Assembly (NCBI RefSeq): GCF_009727055.1
Contig: NC_052350.1
Location: forward strand, 25,064,093 to 25,128,092
DNA length: 64,000 bases
Direction of reading: 5' to 3'
From: Benincasa hispida
Taxonomy: Eukaryota > Streptophyta > Magnoliopsida > Cucurbitales > Cucurbitaceae
Within the stretch, counting starts at the first letter, position 1. The number at the start of each line of letters is the position of its first letter. The notes below the pieces were generated by a model that was given only the letters and a program-made list of their open reading frames with translations, was not told where the DNA came from and did no database searches. Positions 33,182-45,945 of the stretch are shown here, piece after piece. Both the position numbers and the translations under genes were made by a program.

Positions 33182-35440
33182 ATCTATATAATATGACTGA
33201 GATAATGCTAGCCTTCTGCTCTTGCGATACCGAACTATTTGGATTTCAAGAACATACTGTGCATCTTCCAAATCTTTCATTTGAAATTGCGACGTTGGCC
33301 ATCTCTTAATGCCAGTCAGGAACTCATTTCCAATGAGAGGAATATCTTCAACATATATTACCAGAAAAGCTATAGTTTTATTGACAATTTTCTTGTAAAC
33401 ACAAGGTTCGTCAACGTTATGTTCAAAGCCATAAGGTTTGATCGTAGTGTAAAATATCATATTCTAGGATCGAGATGCTTGTTTTAACCTATAAATGGAT
33501 CTTTTAAGCTTGTAAACCTTTTGTTTTTGACGCTGCTCTATAAACTCTTTGGGTTGGGACATATAGATACTCTCTTCAAGATAGCTATTCAAAAAGGCTA
33601 TCTTGACATCTATTTGTCACATTTCGTAATCATAAAAGGCAACAATGGATAAGGGTATTCTTATTGACTTATTCATGGCAACTAAAGAAAAGGTTTCTTC
33701 ATAGTCCACCCCTTCTCTTTGGGTAAATCCATTTGCCACGAGTCTAGTTTTGTAGGTCTGTACCTTCCCAACTTGGTCTCGTTTCTTCTTGTAGATCGAT
33801 TTCCAACCAATAGGTTTTACCCCATCTGGTTAGTTTACAAGTTCTCAGAATAAATTGAAGTACATAGACTCCATTTTGAGGTCCATGGCTTTTATCCATT
33901 GGTCTCCATCTACATCCTCCACTTCTTTTTTCAAGGTTAATGGATGCTCTAAGTCATCATCATATGTGACGACCTGAGTTTCTGTCTAACCTATGTATCG
34001 TTCAAGTTGTTGAAAAATTTTCCCACTATGTCGAGGCATTCTCAATTCTTGAGAAGAATGTGACAGAACAATTTTATCAACAACACTTGTTGAAGGACCA
34101 ACCCGATTAGTTTTTTTTTTTTGACATCTCACTTAATACTTACTTACTACGAAGTTTATGATTCTTTATGTGGTATTCCTCTAAGAATGTTGCATTTTTC
34201 GATACAAATACTATCATCTTGAGGATCATAAAATAGTACACATTTTGTTTCTTTGGGGTAGCCTACAAATAAACATACTTTTGAACGGTGTTCCAGTTTC
34301 ATCGGGTTCTATACCAGTACATGTGTTGGAGATCCCCAAATCCTAAAGTGACATAAACTACCTTTACGTCACCTCCATAACTTGTTAGGTGTTTCTAAAA
34401 CACTTTTCGAGGAAACCATGTTCAATATATATATAGTAGTCTCTACTGCATGTCCCCAAAATGAATTAGCCAACTGAGCATAACTCATCATCGAACGAAC
34501 CATGTTCAACAGGGTTATATTTTTCCTTTCTACTACACCATTCTCTTGAGGTGTACCGGGTGTTGTGAGTTGAGACTGAATTCTGTGTTCTATTAAATAG
34601 TACTGAAATTTTAAGTCTAGATACTCGCTACCTCGATATGATCGAAGTATAATCCTTTTATTTAATTAATTCTCAACTTTTACCTTATATTACTTGAACT
34701 TTTCAAAGATTTCAGACTAATGCTGCATTAGGTAAGTATAGACATATCTAGAATAATCATCAATAAAACTGCTGAAATATTCATACCTTCTCGTGCTTTA
34801 ACATTCATTGGACCATATAGGTCTGAATGTTCGAGCTCTAAGGGTTCTTTAGCTCTAAAATCTTTTCCCGAAAAAGATCTTTTGGTCATTTTACCCTCAA
34901 GACAAGACTCACAAGGTGATAGAGAGTTGTCTAACTGATTTAGGAGACCACTCTTAACCAACCTTCCAATCCTATTGAGATTAATGTAGCCAAGTCTTAA
35001 GTGCCAAGGATAAGCATTAGGAAAAAATTTTCGTTTCTTATTTTGAGTATCACCTGTTTTCAACATCTCTATATTCAATATAACTTTTACCTCAGTTGGT
35101 TTTAATGTGGCTAAGTCTTAAGTGCCAAAGAAACTTTATACTTTTATTCTAGGAAACATGAGATAGATATTAAATTCCTCCTCATGACAGGAATATAATA
35201 AACATTTTCAAGTAAAATGAATATATCTTCAATAAATAACTTTATATCTCCCACTACTTTAACTGAGACAACCTTCCCAGCCCCTAACTTAAAGATTGTT
35301 TCACCTTCTGCAAACTACCTCCAGGAACTAGTTTCCTAGGTGAAAATGCAAATACGATTAGCGGCACCTGAATCTAATATCCAGGTTAATTTATCGTTTT
35401 CCACTAAATATGTTTTAATGACAAATAAATCATATTTACT
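33182..35440 (-). pseudogene. Copia pol remnant (protease, integrase, RT), reverse strand
   Basis: From right to left: the protease site TWILDSGAANRICIF (near 35380), the pre-integrase HLRLGYINLNRIGRLVKSGL and CESCLEGKMTKRSF, the integrase start HSDLYGPMNVKAREGM, the integrase tail and linker (about 34480-33900), and RT with FEHNVDEPCVYKKIVNKTIA and FQMKDLEDAQYVLEIQIVRY. The RT active site reads YVED (about 33347-33358) rather than YVDD. RT ends at QSYYID and meets the LTR, so RNase H is deleted. Stops and frameshifts break the region repeatedly. Confidence 0.9.
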
Positions 35441-35960
35441 TTGTTGTGCTTTCTTAATTTCCTCATTTATGACATGCGTTTTATTACTTTTAACATATCT
35501 AGAACATGTTCATTAATAGAGGTTTTATCCTTTATGTCATAATTATACACTTCTTCGAGAATATTGTTCCTGGCAGATTGTCCAAACAATGTCTGCAATG
35601 AATCCATGACTTCTTTAGCAGAAATCATGTTCTTGAATTTCTTAGCTAGTATATCGGATCTATTTGCTAAGATGTGGATTTAGGCTTTTTCATTTTCCTT
35701 AGTCCATCTGTCATATGTATTCAAAACCTTTTGATTTGCAGATGAGCTAGAAGATGAAGGACATTCCTCTCTTAAAACAAATAATAATGTAAATTCTCGG
35801 AAGCAAATAATAATAATGTAAATTCTCGGATGGAGGTCAGTCCAACCTTTTGATTTGCTAGTATCGTGTTTACGTTTGGTTTCCATGTTGAAAAATTAAG
35901 ACCATTAAACTTATCGGAAGCAAATAATTTAGAAGAATTTGATATGCTGAAAAAATTAAA
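35441..35960 (-). pseudogene. Copia gag remnant, reverse strand
   Basis: It opens after a TTTAATTTTTTCAG tract with SNSSKLFASDKFNGLNFSTW, continues VNTILANQKVGLT, REECPSSSSSSANQKVLNTY and DRWTKENEKA, then shifts to a MDSLQTLFGQSARN-like part. A short duplicated stretch (AATGTAAATTCTCGG at 35787 and 35815) disrupts the frame. The usual start codon is mutated, and the zinc-knuckle region has been lost before the protease. Confidence 0.85.
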
Positions 35961-37972
35961 CAAGTTCTAATCAGTAAATTGCTCTTTAAATTCAATCAAT
36001 TTTAGGAAAAAAATAATAATGTACCCCAAATTTCATTATTTATTTGCAAAGATACGTTAGTGAGTCAAAATAGATAGTACGGAGGGGCAGTCAATTACTC
36101 CTTCATTGAAGCAAGATGTTCTTGACTAAATACTAACTCCAAATTAACTGTTTATTACTATAGTCATTTAGTTATGATATCGGTCAAGTACTTACTAATA
36201 CTTAGTAAATCTTGTAAGTGTAACCTCCATTTTTAGACCTCAAAGGTCGGCCTAGCGATACTATCGAATTGGAGAGTCAAGATTGGGAATGGACCTAAAA
36301 TATCCTATCCATTTCTGGAGTTTGAGTTGTTCTAAATCCCATGTTATAACCCTCCAGAGGGATAGCCACCGTAAAGATGACTAGTTTATGTTGCCTAAAA
36401 ATGACAAGCAGGCATAACATAGAAATCTCACGTTCAAACTTCATGGAAGAGACCGTAGAATACGTTGAGACACATCGTTCACCCACTTACTATGAACTAC
36501 TTCTCCTATTCACCTTGCTATTGACCCATGTAAACACTTTCCCAATGGAGGCCACTCCTAATGTGACACGAAGCCGAACACGACTCTCACGGTGTGAACT
36601 CTTAGGGACGTGAGAGCTATAAACAATATATCATATATATCATTAATCTTCCACTGAAGTGTTCTATTTATTTTGGGTAAATATTTGCTTATGTATATTT
36701 CGGCTAATAAACATCCTAAGGCTAGGTGATTATCCAAGTATAACATTTATATTTGGATTTAACCTACGATGTCTAAGTGATAAACCATTTTATTATCTCT
36801 CATCGCTCACGGATGCTCATAAAACCAGGTTAACAATGGTCAAGAATCGACTAAAATCCTCAGGTAGCAGGTTTTCCATAAACCGGCAACTTAAGTATCT
36901 CTAGCCATAGACAAGATTTTAGTCCAAGCAAGTTTGTAACTAATGTTTTACAAGATAATGACTTATTTTAACTATTTAAAACAAGTTGTTATTTGTTAAT
37001 CTTAAGTGAGCATGCATCTTATCTTTGTTAAGAAATTTTAAAAGTCAAATTCTTTTTATAACACTTTATAGAATATAGACATTCTTTCAATCCATAACAT
37101 GCATCAGGCCATTCCAGAATTTAATATAACACTTTATATTAAAAACGAAACCCTAAATCATGCATACTATATATTATAACAAATTATAACATACTTTCAA
37201 TGCATGATACATGCTTTCCTATGGTGGGATTTTAAATCTACATGATATACTATATGCACGTACAAGATTTATTTAATTATAACATACATCCAAATGCATA
37301 AATAATAAAACACAACTGATATGGACAAGTTTTGACATCCTAAGTAAACAAACAACCTAATTATTACAAAAATAATTAAAAAAACTACTTCAAATAGCCT
37401 CTAGATTACACGAACCTACCCGAACAAAATCTAAACCACCCCAACCGGACCTCCAATGCTCCAAAATGGGTAAAACAGGTCAAAATAGGGCTGAAACAGA
37501 CTTTCTTGACCCGAACCGACCGAACCGATTCACCCTTGAACCAACCAACTTATGTGCGCCTGTACCTGGGCTTACTGATGAACAACGTGGCAATGCTTTA
37601 ACCCCAGCGTTGCAACACCATAGATGCTTTTCCTTCTTTTTTGGGCTGGTTGAAGAACGGCATTGCAACGCTACAAGGGCAGCGTTGCAACACTACGAGG
37701 CAATAGCATAAAAGACGAATTTCTGCTACCGAGTTTGCTTCCTTCTTTCTTGAATTATAACCTAATTACAATTCTATTGACTCTAATAAATGTACAGACT
37801 CTCAATCACACATCAAGACCCATAAACAAAAAGCCAATTACAAAAATTACATCATAATTGAAGAGAAATCTAATGCCAAAACTGAAATTATCCATAACAG
37901 TACTCACTTTCATACAACTTATGAAAAACACCCACCATAATCAAATTAATGTAAATTAAATACTTAAATCAT
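35961..37972 (-). other. Leader of the reverse copia element
   Basis: It corresponds in reverse to 17036-19231 and 41684-45945. Conserved blocks include TGGATTTAACCTACGATGTC (36751-36770) and the TATAATTAAATAAATC relic near 37265-37285. Its variable island (about 37550-37710) has GCGTTGCAACAC and GCATTGCAACGCTAC words. No coding sequence is evident. Confidence 0.75.
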
Positions 37973-37986
37973 GTTTTGATACAAAC
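37973..37986 (-). other. Decayed copia primer-binding site
   Basis: The reverse strand reads TTTGTATCAAAACA at the place where the sister elements have TTGGTATTAGAGCA, followed by the same ATTTAAG motif. The changes would weaken tRNA pairing. Confidence 0.65.
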
Positions 37987-37989
37987 TGA

Positions 37990-39773
37990 TAGAGTTGACA
38001 TGCAATAAACGAAAACAAACAGAATCATTTAGCACTCTTACTACATCAATTTGAGTAAACAAGCATGTAAGCTCACTAAACTTTCTTAGGGTTTCAGAAT
38101 CACAATAGCTTTGAATATCTCTTCAAATCAACGACATCTTGCTCGTTTTTCCTCTCCAATTACTTATAAACAACCACTTGATCTTCCCTACTATTCCCTT
38201 AGACCTTAGATTGGGTGGTAGAACCCAAAATGAAGTTGAATTAAAGGGAATTGAAGAGGATTTTATGATTTGGGCAAGGGAACGGATATAACTCAGTGGT
38301 AGAGTGTCGCCTTGACGTGGTGGTTCCCAATATGAACGTGTCTATAACTAGATACATTTAATTCTCTCTTCCATTTTCCAATTGCATGAATGATCAATCT
38401 CAGCAAAAGTGAGTTCTTTTTGTTCAACATCAACATGCATCTTAATTTGATAAGAATTTGATATCAATCCCAAATAAGAAAGTGGAAAATTGGTTTCTAA
38501 AATGGGAAAATCTCACTAAGTGTATTTTTTCCATTTCTAAAAGGTATTGAAATCAAATTTCAAAATCAAATGGAAAATAACTTTATATAATATTAATTCA
38601 ATAATTGATATTCTTTAATTTTATAAAAATTAATTCTATACTAAATTTTAAATAAAATAAATTCTTAATAATTAATTAAATAATTTCATTAATTTAATTA
38701 ATTTAATATCAAATATTAAATTAACTAAACACTAATTTTTTCATCATGAAACTCTATTCATATAATTAATATTTAAATCATATCTAAATATCTTTCAATA
38801 CTCCAATTCTGTTTAATTCGATTATTAAACATTTAATTAAATTGTATATAATTAATACCTTAAATCAAATCTGAACGTTTCAAATTTTCTCATCACGCTA
38901 TTCTAAAGTTAAGTTCGTTTGTGAGCTAGTAACGGGACCTAATGGAACTACAAATCATGAGCTCTAACTATCTAAGATTAATTCAATAAACCCTTTTAAC
39001 CGAATTAATCAACATTCGTCAGCTACCAGGTCACTCCACTAAAGGCCAGTAGTTGCACTCTCCTCACTGTAAATATATTTCTATCCATCTAATTTAACCA
39101 TGATCAGTAAGTCGATCCTTTATAAGTTGTTCGTATTCACAGCTAGGTCAAAATTACTGTTTTACCCATGTAATACATCTTGCTCCTTAAATCTCTACTG
39201 ATCCACTAATGAACAATTGGTTTATGTTCCTACCAATAAACCGAGTGCCTCTCAGCTATAGAGAGGGCAAGGCCCCTTTATTCAAGACTAGGAGTCAGTA
39301 CTTAAGGGAACAACCTATCTGCTAACCCTAAAATGGATATGATTGAATTCCATCTTGTAGAACTATGTCTTCAGCTATTTACTCAGTCTTACCCCTAAAA
39401 TGAGAGGATTATTGAGTGGCGTTGATGAGCCACTCTCGCCCATTCAAATTAAAAGACGATCCTGAATAAACAAGAGTTCATAGTTAGCTCAGGATTGAGA
39501 TCGAGTTACCTTAGGTCATCGAGTTGAAATAGTCAGTTTTAATAGTAAACAGTGTTATAAAGAAAAGTGACTATTTCGTAGTCCGGTCTTATGCAAACAT
39601 CTTTTGCATAGGATGCCTCACTCCCATGTCTCCACATGAACGATTTTGGGATTACATCGTTTGTATCAAATACAAAGCGCACCACATCCATAGTGTTCTC
39701 AATATAATGTACCAAATCCTATCCATATACTTATAGACCATTTTGACTATATACTCAAATTTGATCCTCTTTT
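37990..39773 (-). repeat. 5' LTR of the reverse copia element
   Basis: It is family-A LTR in reverse complement. It ends exactly at 39773, where a forward family-A LTR starts, so two LTRs meet head to head. The beginning of this LTR (some hundreds of bases at most) is missing. A plastid-like tRNA fragment lies inside it at 38283-38326. Confidence 0.8.
38283..38326 (+). pseudogene. trnV-GAC: Partial trnV-GAC-like sequence (plastid type)
   Basis: The 44 bases starting CGGATATAACTCAGTGG and ending CCTTGACGTGGTGG match the 5' half of plastid tRNA-Val(GAC): D-arm with GGTAGAGTGTC, then the anticodon stem and loop with GAC. The T-arm and 3' end are absent; the sequence continues TTCCCAATATGAACG instead. 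The corresponding place in other family-A LTRs lacks this insert. It is a fragment, probably from plastid DNA, and would not make a tRNA. Confidence 0.7.
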
Positions 39774-41668
39774 TGTTGGGTTTTATGTCCTAAAACTCGT
39801 GGTATGTAAATAATAGAACTTATTCTGAAAATTCAATAAGTTGTTATTGAATAGATGTTTTGCTTATTAGAGATCCAATAAACTTAAATGTTCCTTGACT
39901 ATTACATGAGTACATGAACTTTATGTGGAGATATAAAAGTGGATCAGGTTCGAGTAAATAGTCAAAATGATCTACAGTATATAAATAAGGTTGGGTGCCT
40001 TATTCTAACCTTATTCTAGTAACACTATTGAATTCGGTCTACTCTGTAGTTATTACAAAGAGTTGTAAAGTTCTACAATGATGTGATCCTAATTTGTACA
40101 TGTTATGACATAAGGAGTGGGTGGTATTCCTATGCAAACGGGTTTGTACAAGATCTTGACCACGCAATCAGTCACTCTTACTTTATAACATTGTTTACTG
40201 TTTAAGACTGATTATTTCAAAGCGATGACCTAGGTAACTTGACCTTAATCCTGAGCTAACTATGAACTCCTATTTATTCGGGATTATCCTGCGATTTGTA
40301 TAGGTGATGGTTGGCTCAACAGCATCGGCTCAATAACCTCCCATTTCAGGGGTAAGACCGAATAGATAGTTGGGGACATAGGGTGGAAGACGAAATTCAC
40401 TCCTACTCACTGTTAGGGATGGTAGAGAGGATGTTCCCTTAAGTGCTGATTCTAGGTCTTGAACAAAGGGCCCCACCCTCTCATTGGCCCGAGAGCAACT
40501 CTGTTTATTGATGGGATCACAAACCAATTATTCATTAGAAGATCAATGAGACTTAAGGCACAAGAGGTAATTTCGGGGGTAAAACAGAGATTTGACCCAG
40601 CCGTTCTTACAAACAACTTGTGAAGGGTTAACTTGCTAATCATGGTTATATCGAGTGGACATAATATATCTACATGAGGGGAGTTAAACTATGGGTTTTA
40701 GTGGAGTGACCCATTAGTTAACGAATGAGGGTTAATTCAGTCTAATGAGTTCAACCAATTAATCTCGGATCGTTGGAGCCCATGATCTATAGGTCCACGA
40801 GGTCCCCTACTAGCTCGCAAACGGATTAGCTCTAGAGTAGCGTGATAAGTTAATTTGAAACATTCAAATTATAATTAAAGGAATTAGTAATTATATGAGA
40901 TATAATTACACGTTTAATTTTAAGAATTAAACGAAATTGTAGAATTAATATTTAAATATGATTTTAATATATGAAGGTGGAATTGTGTAAAATTAATTTA
41001 ATATTTGATATTAAATTAATTAGAATTATTTAAATTGTTTAAATAATTATTTATTAATTTTGTTAGAAAAATAATTTATGAAATTATTTTGTAAAATTAA
41101 TAATTTTTATTTTTTGAAATCAAATTGTTTTTCTAAAATCAAATTTGGAATTCGAATTAGAAAAATACACAAAATGGAAAAATGGTTTTTCCATTATCAT
41201 CTTCAAATAGCTCATCTATAACCCACCATCTTTAAGTTTCAATTACTCCATGCATGAGCTGCATCTCATGCAGCTATCTTTCTTGCATGATGGTCTGCAA
41301 TATATGGAGAAGATTGGAGTGAATTTGAGGTATGCAATCAATAGAATTTTTTCTGAAAAATTCGGTTGAAGGAGTTCTTCAAGTGGATTGCTGCTATGAG
41401 TTATCCTCCAAATTCCCTTGATTCAAGCTATTTTAAGTCTCACAATTCAATCTAAAGCACCAAGAGAATAGTAGGGAAGATCTTGTGGTGGTCCTACAAC
41501 AAGATTTGGAGAAAGTAGCAGCCGAAAATCGAGATTTCAAGAGGACTACAAAGGTATGACTTGAAACCCACTTATTTCTGTATTAGCATGCTTTAGTTTC
41601 TGCCAAAATTAATGAATTAGAGCTTATCGATCCTTGTCGCTTCCGCTGCATGCTGATACAATTCAACA
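39774..41668 (+). repeat. 5' LTR of element II (full family-A LTR)
   Basis: It starts TGTTGGGTTTTATGTCC and ends CAATTCAACA, 1895 bp. An internal ATTCTAACCTTATTCTAG stutter lies at 40002-40020. The splice-donor-like AAAG/GTATG is at 41551-41557. It serves as the reference copy for the other family-A LTRs in the window. Confidence 0.88.
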
Positions 41669-41670
41669 AT

Positions 41671-41683
41671 TGGTATTAGAGCA
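41671..41683 (+). other. Copia primer-binding site, element II
   Basis: TGGTATTAGAGCA, identical to the site in element I, begins two bases after the LTR. Confidence 0.9.
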
Positions 41684-43487
41684 TCATTTAAGCATTCAAC
41701 TCGGTTTAACTTTGATGCGGTAGGTGTTTTTCATCAGTTATATGAAACTACTGTACTGATATGGTTTTCTGAGTTTTGGCTTTTAATTTCTCTTTGATTT
41801 CTCAATTAAATTTGTAATTGTCTCTTGTTTGATGAACTTATTTGTGTTCTCAAGAGTCTGTAATTTATTCGGAGTTATTAGAGTTGAAATTAAGCTGTAA
41901 TTGAAGAAACAAGTGAAGAAGGTCGAGAGGCAGATTCCAGTTTTTCAGCCTCTTTCATATCACCGTTGAGGTTCAATGCGAGGCGATCGTTTAGGTATGG
42001 AGCTAGGCAATGTGAAGAAAAGCTAGACGATCGTGTAGCTACAAGCATTAAGCATTGAAGTGTTTTGTGCTAGACGATCATGTACCTGCGGGAGCTAAGC
42101 AATGTGTTGAATTGCAATACGATGGCACTACACGATCGTATAGCTTTGCATGGGAGCTAAACGATGCATTGAAGTGCTATGCGATGGCACTACATGATCG
42201 TTTACCTTTGTGCGGCAGCTAAATGATGCATTGAAATGCTATGTGATAGCGCCACACGATCGTGTAGCTATGTGCACGCTAAACGATCAACAAGAGGCGC
42301 TATGCGATGGGCCTAAGTGATCGTGTAGTATTTGTCTGGCACTAGACAATGGCACTACACGATAGTGTTAGACAATAAGCGACCAGTAGCATTCTCCGGC
42401 ACTAGACGATGACACTATGTGACAGATGGAAGACACTACATGATTGTGTAGCTTGGTCAAGTGCTATGCGTTGGCTGCTACACGATCAAGTAAACACTAA
42501 ACGATCACGCATGACGATGGTCGTCATTGCTAAACGATGAGCCTTAGTGGGATATTGAGCATGGAGCGAGAGCAGCTGGTTCGACTAGTTCTCTTGAGGT
42601 CTGGTCGGGTTTAGCCTCAAATGGGTTTTGGCTGGCTCAGTTCAGATTTTGCTAGTTCGGTTTGGAGCGGTTCAGAAGTTTTTTTGTAATAATTAGGCTT
42701 TTGCTTGCTTGTTTCTGCCAAAACTAAAAGCAAATCAGTCTGTGTTTAATTATTTATGTATTTGATGTATGTTATAATTAAATAAATCTTGTATGTGCAT
42801 ACTATATATCATGTAGATTTAAAATCCCAGTGTAGAAAGCATGTTACATGCATTGAAAGTATGTTATAATTTGTTATAATATATAGTATGCATGTTAGGG
42901 TTTCTTGTATTTAATATAATTGTTATATTAAATATTGAATACCTGTATGTATGTTGTGGATGTTTAGTATGTCTAAAGTTTTATAAGCTGTTATAAAATT
43001 TAGTTAGACATTAAAAATCCATAACAAAGAACAGTTGCATGCTCACATAGGTTAACCACTCGTTTTAATAGTTAAAATAGGTCGTTAAACTTGTAAAACT
43101 CGGGTTACAAACTCAATCGGTATATAATCCTATCGAAGGCTGGGATTATTTAAGTTAACGGTCTACGGAACACCTCTTACCTGGGGATTATGGCCCAATT
43201 ATTGAGCGTTGGTAACTGGTTTTATGAGCATATGTGAGTGATGTGAGGTAATAAAACGGTTTATCACCTAGACATCATAGGTTTAATTTCATTTATAATT
43301 GTTATAATTGGATAAACCACATAGACTTAGGAAAATTATACGATACGTTATTAAATTTACCCTTTTAATAGAATACTTCAATGGTAATTCAATAACTTCT
43401 ATATGATAAAGTTATTGGAAAATTTCAATAGGAGATTAATAACATATATGATACGTTATTTTAATAGAATACGTTAATATTCCAAAT
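41684..43487 (+). other. Leader of element II, first part
   Basis: It is homologous to 17036-18450. It lacks reading frames and contains the repeat island at 41960-42560. It is interrupted at 43487 by a solo LTR and resumes at 45367-45945. Confidence 0.75.
41960..42560. repeat. Palindromic ACGATCGTGTAG repeat island
   Basis: Around twenty variants of CTACACGATCGTGTAG, GCTAAACGATGCATT and GCTATGCGATGG recur here. In the centre the order is regular with a 62-bp period (units beginning GCACTACACGATCG at 42125, GCACTACATGATCG at 42187 and GCGCCACACGATCG at 42249). The word CGATCG is self-complementary, so the RNA could fold extensively. The same place in the sister elements carries different palindromic words. 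Confidence 0.85.
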
Positions 43488-45366
43488 TGAAGGGAACCGT
43501 GAGCGGAAGAAAGATCGTCCCAAATCCCATTTTTCATTGAATCTAAATTTTATAGTAAATCAAGAACAAGATATTCATTTCTATAAATTATAGCATGTTT
43601 TAATAAAGAAAAACTCAGGGTTTCAGAAACCTTACCTTTGAAGACTATTATTCAAGTATCCCTCGAACAAGTTACACAAACACCTTAAAGACTTTCTTTA
43701 AGAAAACATCAAACAAGTACATGAACACTACCACAATGGTTTCCTCAGTATTCTCAGGTAAAGAACTTAGGTGTGGTGGGCTTTGACTATTTTGGAAAGA
43801 GGGAAATTTTAGAATGCCAAATACTCAAATTCAATGACCAAAAGCCAGAAGAGAAAGCTTTCTTTTTAGAATGTCAAATATAACAACCACATACTTACGT
43901 GGGTGGAGAGAAAAAAAGGGGTAAGGAGTTGTAACTCCCTCTCTCATTTTTATTTAAAATAAAAAATATGATGACTAACTTATCATATTATATGTACATT
44001 AAATTATATGTTATATCAAATATAACATATAACCTATAGTTTTAATATTGTATCATATAGAATATAATCTATAGTTTCTTTTCTCTCTTATAGGACATTT
44101 AATAAAAATCACATTGATATTAAATTTAACAACTATGAGTCTAATTCATATTAATAATATTTGAATCTTATTCAAATATTTATATCCTCTCAATTAATCT
44201 ATAATGTATCAAATACATTATAATAATTATATCACATATAATTAAAATAACTTAATTATATCATATATAATTAAATCCCTATATTAATTTGAACAATTCA
44301 AATTAATCCAAAAGCTAATTCTCATTTAATCATATTGAGCTACCAAGGGGATCTATGGACTTGTAGCTTGAAGCTTCAATGGTATATGATTAATTAATCA
44401 TACTCTTTAATTAAATTATTTACCATCCGTTAACTGTAGGGCACTCCACTAAAAATCCTTCACACTATAGATATATTTTTATGTCCATTAGATATAACCA
44501 ATCAATAGTACGATGACCCTTCACAAATTGCTCGTAAGTACAACTGGGCCAAATTACTATTTTGTCCTTGTAGTTACATCTAACTCTTTAAGTATCACCG
44601 ATCCCTCTAATGAACAATAGATCATAGTCCAACTATGACAAAATCCCTCTCGGGTCAGGAGTAGGGTATGACGCCACATTGTTCAAGCCCCAGAATCAGC
44701 CCTTAAGGGAGCGATTTATCTACTTACACCGACCTCGGGGAAGGAATGAATTCCTTCTTGTGTAGCTGTGTTCCCAGCTCCTCAATCCAACGAATCCCCA
44801 AAATGGTAGGCTTGTTGAGAATGTGATTTGGCCACTCTCACCCATACAAATCAAAGGACCGCCCTCATAGGCAAGAGTTCACAACTCACTCAGAATTCAG
44901 GTCATGTTACCTATGGTCATCCTGGTGAAATGTAAGTCTCTATTATGAACGGTGTTATATAATGAGACTAAATATTTCGTGGTATGGTCTAAAACAAACT
45001 CCTTTGTATAGAAGATTCCCGCTCACATGTCTATACATGAATGATCAGGAGCAGAACATTTGTAGCATTTTACAACAATTATAACACCTACAAAGTGGGC
45101 CATACTCGTAGTGTCACCAGGATAAGGTACCCAGCCTTATCCATCTACTACAGACCATTTAGGTTATCACTTAAACATGATCCACATGTATATCTACATA
45201 CATGTTTAAGTTACAAGATAACCTTGGATGTTAGTTTACTGGTTTGTGGTTAATGCAACAAAAATATGGAATAAAATATCATATATTTTATTAAATAGAC
45301 AATGAGTTTGTTCAATACATTTAAAAACTATAGGACCCTATGAGATTTAGGATATCAACCCCAACA
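43488..45366 (-). repeat. Solo family-B LTR inside element II
   Basis: The reverse strand starts TGTTGGGGTTGATATCC at 45366 and ends GGTTCCCTTCA at 43488, 1879 bp. No internal region follows on either side. The flanks (CAAAT left, TTTGT right) do not match, and the leader seems to lack about 100-250 bp at the junction, so the target duplication was probably lost in a deletion. Confidence 0.8.
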
Positions 45367-45945
45367 TTTGTATAGGTTAAGATCAAGGTAAATGGGGTAA
45401 TTAGTTCATAGTGGGTGTAGGATATGTGTAACCGTGTCCTGCGATCTCTTCCATTGGTTTAGATCATGAGATTCCTATATTGCGCCTGCTGGTTAGCTTT
45501 AGGTGGCCTTTGCTAGTCGTTTAACATCAGCTATCCCGTCAGAGGGTTGTAACATGGGATTCAAAACAACTCAAACTCTAGAAGATAGGATTTCTTAGGT
45601 CGTTTCCCAACTTTGACTCTCCAATTTAGTAGCATCGTTGGGGCTGCTAATCTCTAAGATCTAAAAATGGAGGGTTACACTTATAGAATTACTAAGTGTT
45701 AGTAAGTTCTTGACCGAAAAAAATAGCTAAATGACTATCAAAATATGAGTTATTCTAGAGATAGTATTTAGTCAAGAATGTCTTGCTTTAGTGAAAGAGT
45801 ATTTGACTACCTCTCGGTAGCACTTATTCTGACTCACTATAGTATCATTGCAAAAATAATGAAATTTGGTTACATTATTACATTGCTAAAACATGATTAG
45901 TTTTAAAAGAAATACATTAATAAAGAAATTATTTATATTTTCAGA

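Larger units (their letters stand above)
26061..39773 (-). mobile_element. Reverse copia family-A element carrying a CACTA insertion
   Basis: Reading from right to left: 5' LTR (39773-about 37990), PBS (37986-37973), leader (37972-35961), gag (about 35960-35440), protease, pre-integrase, integrase and RT (35440-33190), then the 3' LTR (33181-32788 and 27403-26061, split by the CACTA element). RNase H and the polypurine tract are deleted: RT runs directly into the LTR after the QSYYID motif. The 5' LTR lacks its first few hundred bases and the 3' LTR its last. It is the most complete copia copy in the window but has stops and frameshifts throughout. Confidence 0.85.

Noticed and set aside
38283..38326. 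A functional tRNA gene
   Set aside because: Only the 5' half is present; the T-arm and acceptor 3' strand cannot be formed from the following bases.
41960..42560. CRISPR-like array
   Set aside because: Repeats are degenerate, have no unique spacers of constant length, and lie in the leader of a plant retrotransposon.
45041..45253. Short open frames recurring in several LTRs (also 53760, 57413, 52017)
   Set aside because: They follow conserved LTR DNA in reverse orientation and drift freely in frame and length; they are not proteins.
43488..45366. Target-site duplication around the family-B solo LTR
   Set aside because: Flanks CAAAT and TTTGT do not match; the leader alignment suggests a deletion at the junction.
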